A stretch of 64,000 nt of DNA from Gemmatimonas aurantiaca T-27 (GTDB lineage Bacteria > Gemmatimonadota > Gemmatimonadetes > Gemmatimonadales > Gemmatimonadaceae): positions 1,674,001-1,738,000 of the forward strand of contig NC_012489.1 in the NCBI RefSeq assembly GCF_000010305.1. The letters run 5' to 3'. The translations under genes and the position numbers were made by a program. The notes below the pieces were generated by a model. That model had not been told where the DNA came from, did not search any database, and worked only from the letters and a program-made list of their open reading frames with translations. Positions 25,798 to 33,307 of the stretch are shown one piece after another; position 1 is the first letter of the stretch; every line of letters begins with the position of its first letter.

Positions 25798-26981
25798 TCA
25801 CGCGTGCCGCGCGGTGGTGCGCTGTAGTGGCGGCAACGCTGGGCGTGCTATCGACGGGTGCATCGGTATCGTCGGCACCGCTGTATGCGCAGGGGCCGTC
25901 TCGAAGTGCTTCCGCGCAGTCGGTACCCTCCACCGGCGTGCGGCTCGATGAAGGGCGGTTCACGGTGGTCTCCGAGCAGCGGGATGAGCGGCTCGCACGA
26001 TCGCTGCTGGCCGCCGCGTTGGCACGGGACACCTTTCCCGGCCTGCCACGCCCGCGCGCTCATGTACTCATCGCAATCGCGCCCGACATCGCCCGGTTCC
26101 GCGCGTGGGTGGGGCCCTATGCGCCCGAATGGGGCGCTGCCATCGCTTTCCCTGACGAACAACGGCTGGTGATGCAGGGCAGTGCGGCCAGTACCGATGC
26201 CGGCGATCCACTGGTGGTGCTGCGCCATGAGCTGGCCCACCTGGCCCTGCATGAACACATGGACCGGCTGCCGTCACGTTGGTTCGATGAAGGGTATGCC
26301 AGCGTCGCGGCCGGCGAGTTCACACGAGAGCAGGTGTTCGAAACGTCGATGGGGATGGTGTGGCGCACGCTGCCGTCGCTGGAAGCGCTGGAAGACGGCT
26401 TTCGTCGGGGTGGTATGGAGGCGTCGTGGAGCTATGCGATGGCCCATCGCATCGTGAGCGAACTGACCACACTGGGTGGAGCCCGCGGTCTCGACAATTT
26501 TTTCGTCTACTGGAAGGCCACCGGGTCGTTCGAAAAGGCGGTGCGTGAGGCGTACGGCATCACGGGCGAGGCCTTCGAGAAACACTGGCAGCAGCAGACC
26601 CGGCGCCGGTATGGGGCGCTGGCGGTGGTCACCAACGTGTCGGCAGCGGTAGGGCTCTTCGCGGTGCTGCTGGTGCCGCTGTTCGTGAGCAAACGTCGAC
26701 GGGACCGTCGACGTCTCGACGCCATGCGTCTGGCGGATGCCCAGCAGGAGGCTGCGGCACGTGCCAGTGCCCTGCAGGCCCTGATCGACGCGGCGGCCCT
26801 GGCCGAGGCGACACCCTGGGCGGAGCAGACGGCCGGAGGCGAAGTGGCCGGGGAAGAATACCCGGAAGCGGTCCACGGCGAGCTCGGCGAGGGACCAGAC
26901 GAGATGGCGGGTGACCGTGCCCCCGATGATGCGGAGGCACCCTTGCCGCCCCACCCCGAAGCTCGGTATCCTGCGACATGA
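25728..26981 (+). CDS. Membrane-anchored peptidase MA-like (HExxH) metallopeptidase
   Basis: About 417 residues from ATG 25728. A hydrophobic segment near 29-54 ('CAVVAATLGVLSTGASVSSA') acts as signal or anchor. The zinc motif HELAH lies at 167-171, with the third ligand candidate Glu188 in 'WFDEGYAS', typical of the peptidase_MA (gluzincin) group. A second membrane segment ('VGLFAVLLVPLF') follows, then a basic stop-transfer 'KRRRDRRR' and an acidic cytoplasmic tail. The start is uncertain: ATG 25728 overlaps the TPR gene by 70 bases, and between it and the signal segment only non-ATG codons occur. The stop overlaps the ATG of a small membrane-protein gene (ATGA). Confidence 0.78.
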   Translation: MGEALRGVAGIDHRGWSTRTRALITRAARWCAVVAATLGVLSTGASVSSAPLYAQGPSRSASAQSVPSTGVRLDEGRFTVVSEQRDERLARSLLAAALARDTFPGLPRPRAHVLIAIAPDIARFRAWVGPYAPEWGAAIAFPDEQRLVMQGSAASTDAGDPLVVLRHELAHLALHEHMDRLPSRWFDEGYASVAAGEFTREQVFETSMGMVWRTLPSLEALEDGFRRGGMEASWSYAMAHRIVSELTTLGGARGLDNFFVYWKATGSFEKAVREAYGITGEAFEKHWQQQTRRRYGALAVVTNVSAAVGLFAVLLVPLFVSKRRRDRRRLDAMRLADAQQEAAARASALQALIDAAALAEATPWAEQTAGGEVAGEEYPEAVHGELGEGPDEMAGDRAPDDAEAPLPPHPEARYPAT

Positions 26982-27148
26982 CCGAGACACAAAATCCCCG
27001 ATCCCGCGCCCTGCTGTTCTGGGGAGCGGCTGCGGCCGCGCTGCTGTTGGGCTATCTGGATCTGTGGCGTGGTGGTGAAACCATCGCCCCGCTGCTGCTG
27101 GTCCTGGGGTATGTGGTGCTTGTCCCGCTGGCCATCCTCAAGGGATAA
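26978..27148 (+). CDS. Small two-helix membrane protein (56 residues)
   Basis: A short frame of 56 codons plus stop. It begins in the four-base overlap ATGA with the peptidase gene and reads 'MTETQNPRSRALLFWGAA', a hydrophobic helix, the turn 'DLWRGGETI', and a second helix ending 'AILKG'. Two transmembrane segments, a basic start and position in the operon support it as real. I do not recognise a family. It may be an accessory subunit of the upstream membrane peptidase. Confidence 0.65.
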   Translation: MTETQNPRSRALLFWGAAAAALLLGYLDLWRGGETIAPLLLVLGYVVLVPLAILKG

Positions 27149-27295
27149 AGCGCAGAAACCGGCGTTGGACGGACGCGACGGGGGACCATCCCCCGGCCGA
27201 ACGTGACATTCCGGTTAATTTCTCGCACAAGCAGGAACGGCGCCTTCGGACCGTTGTACTTTGTTCAACGGACGGTTCGGACAGGGCGTAGCTGC

Positions 27296-27369
27296 GGGCG
27301 AATAGCTCAGCTGGTTAGAGCACCTGTCTTACACACAGGGGGTCGGGGGTTCGAATCCCTCTTCGCCCA
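27296..27369 (+). tRNA. tRNA-Val (anticodon TAC)
   Basis: A 74-base cloverleaf. The acceptor stem pairs GGGCGAA (27296-27302) with TTCGCCC (27362-27368), and the discriminator is A27369. The D arm contains AGCTCAGCTGGTTAGAGC. The anticodon stem CCTGT/ACAGG encloses loop CTTACAC, giving anticodon TAC (27330-27332), which reads valine codons. The T loop is TTCGAAT. The 3' CCA is not encoded (next bases are TCC), so it must be added by nucleotidyltransferase. Confidence 0.96.
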
Positions 27370-27528
27370 TCCCGTCCGGACCGTGGTCGCGTGCGTTGCT
27401 TGCCACCGCGGGTCGGATGTCGCAGTTTCGGTTTCCCCCCAGACCCCACGGCTTGCGCACGGCCTGCGGGTTGTCAAAGCCCGGGAGCCCCGGGTCCCAC
27501 GGTTCACGGTGCGGAGGTTACGACATTG

Positions 27529-29229
27529 ATGTCACGGCATTTCCAGGCGTTGGCAGGGATCAGTTTGGCCCTCGGTGGCTCGCTCGTGCCTTCGATGGCG
27601 TCGGCGCAGTACAATCGCGTCCCCGATCCGAACGCCAAGCGCGTGATGGTCGCGGTGTTCCGTTCCGGCGAGAAGGGCCTGGGGGTGCAGGCCGCGGACG
27701 CACTGCGCTCGCGCATGACCAGCGATTTCCCGTTCAAGCAGGTGTATGTCCTGCCGAAGCAGGACATCGTCGCCACCCTCGAAGCCTCGGGCTTCCCGGT
27801 GGCCGACGCGCTCGAGCCGCATGACCAGAAGGCACTGGCCACCATCCTCCGCGCCGATGAGTACCTCGCCGGCACCGTCACGAAGACGGCGACGGGTGTG
27901 AAGGTCGAAGGCCAGCTCGTCCTGTCGCGTGACAACTCGCTGGTGCAGCCGTTGGGCACGTACGAAGCGAAGAGCGTCGGCGACGCGACCAAGGAAATTT
28001 CCCGCGAGCTGAAGGAAGCCCGCAAGCAGCTCGAGTTCGAGCAGAAGTGCTCCAACCTCGGCCGCCAGGGTCAGTACGATCAGGCGATCGCTGCCGCCAA
28101 GGAAGGCATCGCGGCCTACCCGAAGGCGACGCTGGCCCGTACCTGCTGGGCGCAGGTGCTCATCTCGCAGAAGGCACCGCCGGCGCAGATGCTCGAGGTC
28201 TCCCGCGAGATCGTGAACATCGACCCGAAGAGCAAGCAGGGCCTCGCCATCCTCGCGCAGGCGTATCGTGATCTGAACCAGCAGGACTCGTCGGTGGTGA
28301 CGCTGACCCGCCTGCTGGCCACGGACCCGAAGAACCCGCGCCTCCAGAAGGACGTGGTCGATGCACTCACGTCGATGGCCAACCCGGCCATTGCTCGTCC
28401 GATCATCGACGAAGCCGTTGCCAGCAACCCGGGCGACCCGGAGCTGCTCCGCGCCCGGTGGTTCATCCTGCTCGGCCAGCGTGACTTCAAGGAAGCGTTC
28501 ACGCAGGGCGATGAGCTGGTGAAGCTCGATACGTCCTTCGCTGACACGACCTACTTCATCCGTACCGCGCGTGCCTATGCGGCGGACAGCCAGGCGCAGA
28601 AGGCGGCCGAGACGGCGGCGAAGGGCCTGCAGAAGTTCCCGAACCAGCCGGCGCTGATGTACGAGCAGATCTTCTCGCTGCGTGCTGCGGGGCAGTTGCA
28701 GCCGGCGCTTGAAGCGCTCGATCGTGCGATCGCCGCGAAGGTGCCGGTGGAGAACGCGTCGGTGTTCCGTATCCAGCTCCTCAAGGACCTTGGAAAGGCC
28801 GACGAAGTGCTGCCCGCCATCCGGACGGCCATCGCCGCTGGAGACACGGCCAGCAACCTGCGCGTGTTGCTCATGCAGTCGGCCAACGACAGCTATCGCA
28901 AGGCGGCTGCCAGCAAGACCCCGGAAGATTTCCAGGCGGCTGTCGACATCCTGAAGTACGCGGATGAAGCGACGACGGGAGCACTCAAGGGGCAGGCGCA
29001 GTTCCTCCTCGGTGCCACGTACGTGCAGTTCGGACAGGCCAAGCTCGGTGCTGCGCAGACCGAGAAGTCCTGCCAGCCGGCGAAGGACGCCAAGGACATG
29101 TTCGTCGAAGCGCAGATCCTGCTGCCGAAGGGCGGTGCGACGGCTCCGGATGCCGTTCGCCAACTGATGGGCGCGCTGATGCAGCTCGACCCGGCCGCCG
29201 ACCAGATGGTCAAGGCGTTCTGCAAGTAA
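27529..29229 (+). CDS. Exported TPR-repeat protein
   Basis: A 566-residue protein with a signal peptide ('ISLALGGSLVPSMASAQ', cleavage near residue 26). An N-terminal domain (~30-160) resembles the curli-assembly/'FlgO-like' fold of exported NTPase-free proteins ('RVMVAVFRSGEKGLGVQAAD', 'YLAGTVTKTATGVKVEGQLV'). TPR-like helical repeats follow to ~540. ATG 29 bases past the nearest upstream frame is selected because GGAGG (27513-27517) lies upstream; TTG 27526 is also possible. It stands alone between the tRNA and a strong terminator. Probably periplasmic or outer-membrane associated; function unknown. Confidence 0.82.
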   Translation: MSRHFQALAGISLALGGSLVPSMASAQYNRVPDPNAKRVMVAVFRSGEKGLGVQAADALRSRMTSDFPFKQVYVLPKQDIVATLEASGFPVADALEPHDQKALATILRADEYLAGTVTKTATGVKVEGQLVLSRDNSLVQPLGTYEAKSVGDATKEISRELKEARKQLEFEQKCSNLGRQGQYDQAIAAAKEGIAAYPKATLARTCWAQVLISQKAPPAQMLEVSREIVNIDPKSKQGLAILAQAYRDLNQQDSSVVTLTRLLATDPKNPRLQKDVVDALTSMANPAIARPIIDEAVASNPGDPELLRARWFILLGQRDFKEAFTQGDELVKLDTSFADTTYFIRTARAYAADSQAQKAAETAAKGLQKFPNQPALMYEQIFSLRAAGQLQPALEALDRAIAAKVPVENASVFRIQLLKDLGKADEVLPAIRTAIAAGDTASNLRVLLMQSANDSYRKAAASKTPEDFQAAVDILKYADEATTGALKGQAQFLLGATYVQFGQAKLGAAQTEKSCQPAKDAKDMFVEAQILLPKGGATAPDAVRQLMGALMQLDPAADQMVKAFCK

Positions 29230-29245
29230 TCGCACTGTTGGACTG

Positions 29246-29287
29246 AAACGGGCCCGCCGTCTTCTGACGGCGGGCCCGTTTTTCTTT
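29246..29287 (+). terminator. Rho-independent terminator after the exported TPR gene
   Basis: Perfect 16-base stem: left arm 29246-29261, loop TTCT, right arm 29266-29281, then a T-rich run. It begins 16 bases after the stop codon and separates this gene from the dcw promoter. Confidence 0.93.
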
Positions 29288-29367
29288 CTGATGCTCCGGG
29301 TTTCGACGGGCGGATCACATCCGTTTCTGTATTCGGGTAGTGCACATTTTGCGTTCGAAGCCGTCGC

Positions 29368-29397
29368 TTGACGCTGCTCCATCGTTTCCGCTAACAT
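29368..29397 (+). promoter_or_regulatory. Candidate sigma-70-type promoter of the dcw operon
   Basis: TTGACG at 29368-29373 and TAACAT at 29392-29397 are separated by 18 bases. The next gene is rsmH at 29452, and the previous transcription unit ends at a strong terminator, so this is the natural promoter position. No mraZ gene, the usual dcw repressor gene, lies between it and rsmH. Confidence 0.6.
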
Positions 29398-29451
29398 GAC
29401 CCCCCACCGACGCGCCCCTTTTGCGCGCGGTCCGTTGCATCTTTCGTCTAT

Positions 29452-30429
29452 GTGGCGTCCCAACGTGTTTCCCGTCAGCGCGTGACCCCGGTTCGCTCAG
29501 CCCCCTCGGGCCGCACCGGCACGTATCATGTGCCCGTCCTGCTCAGCGAGATCGAGACGATGCTCGCGAATGCCACCACCGTGCTCGATTGCACGCTCGG
29601 CGGCGGTGGGCACACGGCCGCTTTCCTCGAGCGCGGTGTGCGCGTGACCGGTGTGGATCGTGATCCGCGGGCGCTGGCCGCCGCGCGTGAACGGCTCGGG
29701 GAGTACGAGCGATCCGGTCAGTTTCGGGCCGTGCTCGCCAACTACGCGGCACTCGAAGAAGCGGGCTTCTCCACCGACGATCGTTTCGATGGCATCCTGC
29801 TCGATCTCGGCGTGTCTTCACACCAGTTCGATGATGCGTCGCGCGGGTTCACGTTTCGCGAAGGCGCGCCACTCGACATGCGCATGGGCACAGACGCGGA
29901 TCTGGATGCCGGCGAGTTGTTGAACACCATCGACGAGGTGGATCTCTCGGCGTTGCTGCGCGCGTACGCGGACGAGCCACGCGCAGCACGGATGGCGCGG
30001 GAGATCGTGCGTCGACGGGAACGGCGCCCATTCGCCACGGCCGATGACCTCGTCGATGCCATTCGCGCTGTGTTGGGACCGCGCAGTGGCGCGCCTGATT
30101 TTGCGCGCATCTTTCAGGCGGTGCGCATTGCGGTGAACGACGAACTCTCCGGTCTGGAGCGTGCGCTGCCGGCCCTTCGGGATCGTCTGACGCCGGGCGG
30201 CGTGTTGGCCATCATCTCGTATCACTCGGGCGAAGATCGGCTGGTGAAGAACGCCTTCCGCGACTGGAGTGCGAGTTGTGTGTGCCCGCCGCGCCAGTTT
30301 GTCTGCACCTGCCGCGGTCGTCCGCTCGGCGATACCATCACGCGCAAACCGGTGAGTGCCACCGAGCAGGAAATCGATCAGAACACCCGGGCCCGCAGTG
30401 CGCGGTTGCGCGCATGGCGATCGGCATGA
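29452..30429 (+). CDS. rsmH: 16S rRNA (cytosine-1402-N4)-methyltransferase RsmH (MraW)
   Basis: A 325-residue SAM-dependent methyltransferase that N4-methylates C1402 of 16S rRNA. Motifs are 'YHVPVLLSEIE', the SAM-binding 'VLDCTLGGGGHT', 'GVDRDPRA', 'DGILLDLGVSSHQFDD', 'RGFTFREGAPLDMRM', 'FQAVRIAVNDEL' and 'IISYHSGEDRLVK' (the usual H-S-x-E-D-R motif). First gene of the dcw cluster. GTG 29452 is used; GTG 29482 is also possible and would shorten a non-conserved basic N-terminus. Confidence 0.97.
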   Translation: MASQRVSRQRVTPVRSAPSGRTGTYHVPVLLSEIETMLANATTVLDCTLGGGGHTAAFLERGVRVTGVDRDPRALAAARERLGEYERSGQFRAVLANYAALEEAGFSTDDRFDGILLDLGVSSHQFDDASRGFTFREGAPLDMRMGTDADLDAGELLNTIDEVDLSALLRAYADEPRAARMAREIVRRRERRPFATADDLVDAIRAVLGPRSGAPDFARIFQAVRIAVNDELSGLERALPALRDRLTPGGVLAIISYHSGEDRLVKNAFRDWSASCVCPPRQFVCTCRGRPLGDTITRKPVSATEQEIDQNTRARSARLRAWRSA

Positions 30430-30454
30430 CGCGCTCGATCGGTCCGCTCCGGTG

Positions 30455-30790
30455 ATGGCGCGCGCGCGTCGAACGAAGAGCACCCTCAAGGGGCGTTCGA
30501 TCGTGGCGATCAGCCTGGGGCTTTTTGTCGCCGTGACGGCCATCGTAGTGTGGCGCCGCAGTGTGGGCGTTGGCACGGCGCGGGACATGCAGCGCATGGA
30601 GGCCGAGCGGCGCGCGTTGCGCTCTGAGCGCATCACGCTCGAGAACGAATTGCGTCGTGCCATGGGGCGCCGTCAGGTCGTGCAGGAGGCGGAACGGCGT
30701 CTCGGTATGCACGTGGCCACCGAAGCGCAAACCCGGTTCCTAGCGGAAGGTGCGCGGAGCGCCACGCCGACGGACTCCGGTACACCGTGA
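30455..30790 (+). CDS. ftsL: FtsL-like cell-division protein
   Basis: A 111-residue bitopic protein: a basic cytoplasmic start ('ARARRTKSTLKGRS'), one membrane helix ('IVAISLGLFVAVTAIVVW') and a periplasmic heptad-like coil ('MQRMEAERRALRSERITLENEL'). Sequence conservation of FtsL is very low, so the call rests on topology, size and position between rsmH and ftsI. FtsL forms the FtsQLB complex that activates FtsWI. The start ATG 30455 is 25 bases after rsmH; the stop overlaps the ftsI GTG (GTGA). Confidence 0.8.
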   Translation: MARARRTKSTLKGRSIVAISLGLFVAVTAIVVWRRSVGVGTARDMQRMEAERRALRSERITLENELRRAMGRRQVVQEAERRLGMHVATEAQTRFLAEGARSATPTDSGTP

Positions 30791-33306
30791 CACACTATCC
30801 GCTCGACGCCGATCCACGAACGGCGGGCACCGCACAACCGGTGGGCGACCCCGTCACGGCGGAGCAGACGCCGCTGCCGGTGAGTCGGGGCCGTTCGGCA
30901 TTTGTGCATGTGACCCTGGTGCTGTTCGCCGCCGCGATTGTCGCGCGCGCGGCGCAGATCCAGTTGGTGGAGCGGGAATCGTGGCAGCGTATTGCCGAGC
31001 GGCAGCATGTGAAGGATCTGGCCGTGGCGCCGCCGCGCGGTGCCATTCTGGAAGCGACCGGCAATGTGCTTGTCGAGACGCGCGAGCAGATGAAGCTCGT
31101 CATCGAGCCGCACAACCTGACGTCGGTCAAGCGGAAAGGAAAAGACGGCAAGACACGCACCGTGGATACCCGCGCGATTGTGCGACGCGGGTTGCGTGAG
31201 TTGCGGGTCTCTGACGCGAACATGCGTCGGGTGTTCAACAACCCCAAGGCCCGATGGGTGGAGTTGCCGTACCGGTTTCTCCCGGCCGATCTCGATCGAT
31301 TCAAGGGATTGCCGGGTGTGAAAACGGTTTCCGTGCTCACGCGCGTGAATGCGACACCAGAAGGGCTGCGTGGGATCGTGGGGGCACTCAATCCAGACGG
31401 TGCGCCGGTTGGTGGCATCGAGATGGAGCTCGATCCGTTCCTGCGTGGTGAAGCCGGTCATACGCCCGTGGTTCTCGATGGACGCGGGGGACGCATTGGT
31501 TCGCCCATGCTCACGCCGGTGGAAGCGCGGCCCGGTCACACGGTCACGCTGACCATCAACCAGTCGTTGCAGGAGATTGCCGAACAGGCGCTCACGGATG
31601 CGCGCAAGCGCACCGGTGCATCGGGTGGTGATGTGGTCATCCTCGATCCACGCGACGGGGCCATTCTCGCGTTGGCCGGTGTGCGCGACGGCAAGGCGGC
31701 ACTCACCAGCACGCCGCTGGCGGAGCCGTACGAACCGGGCTCAGTCATGAAGCCCTTCGTGGTATCGCGGCTGCTCGATGCTGGTCGGGCGCAACCCGAC
31801 GAGATGCTCAACACCGAAAATGGCACCTGGTCGGTGGCTGGGCGCACGCTGAGCGATGAGCACAAGGCCGCCAGCATGTCGGTGCGCGACATCATTCGGT
31901 TTTCGAGCAACATCGGCACCGCCAAGCTGGCGATGCGCTTCAATGAGCAGCAGGAGTATCAGGCCCTTCGGGACTTTGGATTTGGCAACTACACGGGTGT
32001 GCCATATCCCGCTGAGTCGCGTGGGCGTCTGTCGCTGCCAAAAGAGTGGGGCAAGATGACACCGGCATCGGTGGCGATCGGCTATGAGATGATGGCCACG
32101 CCCGTGCAGATCGCCACCGCCTATGCTGCGTTGGCCAATGATGGAGAACTGCTGCAGCCGGTGCTGGTGCGTGAGGTGCGGGACAGCGAAGGCCGCGTGG
32201 TGTTTCAGCATCGCAAGCGCGCGATCCGGCAGGTGGTGACGCCGGCAACCGCCGCATTGATGCGCACGATGTTGAAGAGCGTGGTGGACAGCGGTACGGC
32301 ACGCGCCGCGAACTTGGCCACCTTCGATGTGGCCGGCAAATCCGGCACCGCGCGTCGTCTGATACCGGGGCAGGGTTATGTGCCTGGCCGATACAACGCG
32401 AGTTTTGCCGGCATGTTCCCGGCCGAAGATCCGCAGTATGTGATCGTGGCGCGGCTGATCGACCCCGAAGGTACGTACTTCGGTGGCATTGTGTCGGGCG
32501 CCATGGCCAACATGATCCTGCAGAATGCACTCGCCACACGGGATGCGTCGCTCGATCGTGGGGCACTGGCCCGTGTGGCACGTCCGATTCCGGTGGCTCC
32601 GGTCAAGCCGTTGTCTCCCGAAGCGTTGCGTATTGCGGCGCGGGATTCGGCCCGACGGGATTCGCTCAAGGCTCCCCCACCGCCAAAGGCGGAACCCTTG
32701 CCGGGGCCAGCTCGCGTGGTGGTGGACTTGCCCTTCGATGCGCAGAGAGCGAACGCACGGCGCGTCAGCGACAACGCCGAATTGCAGCTCGTACCATCGG
32801 TGTATGGTCTCGACGCACGCGAGGCGGTGCGTGTGCTGTATGCTGCGGGGTTCCAGGTGAGTGTGACGAGTGGAGGTGATGCGCGCTATGGTGATGCGCG
32901 GGACACCGATGTGCGCACACGTCCTGCTACGGGCACCGCATTGCGGAGCGGCGCCACCGTGTTGCTCGAAGTACCGCGCTTCGCTGTGGCCGCCGCGCCG
33001 CGGGCCGCTACGTCGGCGCCCGCTGCCGGTGCAGAAGCTGGAAGCACGTCTGCCGCAAAACCATCGACCGCTGGGCCGACGTCTCGATCTGCTGCCAAGC
33101 CATCGACGAAGTCGCCCGCAAAATCGGCGGCGAAGCCGTCCAAGAAACCCTCCGCCAAGACGCCGGCAAAATCCTCTGGCAGGTCCTCGGCGCGGGGCGC
33201 CACGAAAGCCACGCGACAGAGCACCGCTGGCAAGGCCAAGCCACGTGCCGGGTCTTCCACGTCTCGCCCGTCGTCGCGCAGTGCCGGCGCAACGGATCGC
33301 CACTGA
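30787..33306 (+). CDS. ftsI: Division-specific penicillin-binding protein with PASTA domain and basic tail
   Basis: An 839-residue class B PBP, longer than usual FtsI (~580-650). It has a membrane helix at ~38-57, a dimerisation/pedestal domain, and the transpeptidase with Ser319 in 'SVMK' (319-322), SSN (373-375) and KSGTA (518-522). A PASTA-like domain spans ~669-731 ('SVYGLDAREAVRVLYAAGFQ'). Residues ~732-839 are a low-complexity Ala/Lys/Ser/Pro/Arg tail resembling histone H1-type repeats ('AKPSTKSPAKSAAKPSKKP'). FtsI cross-links septal peptidoglycan with FtsW, encoded downstream. PASTA-bearing versions resemble the Spo0VD/PBP2x branch. GTG 30787 overlaps the ftsL stop. murE begins one base after its stop. 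Confidence 0.94.
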   Translation: MTHYPLDADPRTAGTAQPVGDPVTAEQTPLPVSRGRSAFVHVTLVLFAAAIVARAAQIQLVERESWQRIAERQHVKDLAVAPPRGAILEATGNVLVETREQMKLVIEPHNLTSVKRKGKDGKTRTVDTRAIVRRGLRELRVSDANMRRVFNNPKARWVELPYRFLPADLDRFKGLPGVKTVSVLTRVNATPEGLRGIVGALNPDGAPVGGIEMELDPFLRGEAGHTPVVLDGRGGRIGSPMLTPVEARPGHTVTLTINQSLQEIAEQALTDARKRTGASGGDVVILDPRDGAILALAGVRDGKAALTSTPLAEPYEPGSVMKPFVVSRLLDAGRAQPDEMLNTENGTWSVAGRTLSDEHKAASMSVRDIIRFSSNIGTAKLAMRFNEQQEYQALRDFGFGNYTGVPYPAESRGRLSLPKEWGKMTPASVAIGYEMMATPVQIATAYAALANDGELLQPVLVREVRDSEGRVVFQHRKRAIRQVVTPATAALMRTMLKSVVDSGTARAANLATFDVAGKSGTARRLIPGQGYVPGRYNASFAGMFPAEDPQYVIVARLIDPEGTYFGGIVSGAMANMILQNALATRDASLDRGALARVARPIPVAPVKPLSPEALRIAARDSARRDSLKAPPPPKAEPLPGPARVVVDLPFDAQRANARRVSDNAELQLVPSVYGLDAREAVRVLYAAGFQVSVTSGGDARYGDARDTDVRTRPATGTALRSGATVLLEVPRFAVAAAPRAATSAPAAGAEAGSTSAAKPSTAGPTSRSAAKPSTKSPAKSAAKPSKKPSAKTPAKSSGRSSARGATKATRQSTAGKAKPRAGSSTSRPSSRSAGATDRH

Positions 33307-33307
33307 T

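Noticed and set aside
27532-29463. 643-residue open frame on the minus strand opposite the exported TPR gene
   Set aside because: Composition is Arg/Leu/His-rich and it mirrors a high-GC plus-strand gene with clear signal peptide and repeats; it also runs through the terminator.
32870-33307. N-terminal extension of murE
   Set aside because: Pro/Arg-rich shadow of the ftsI tail; MurE conservation begins after ATG 33308.
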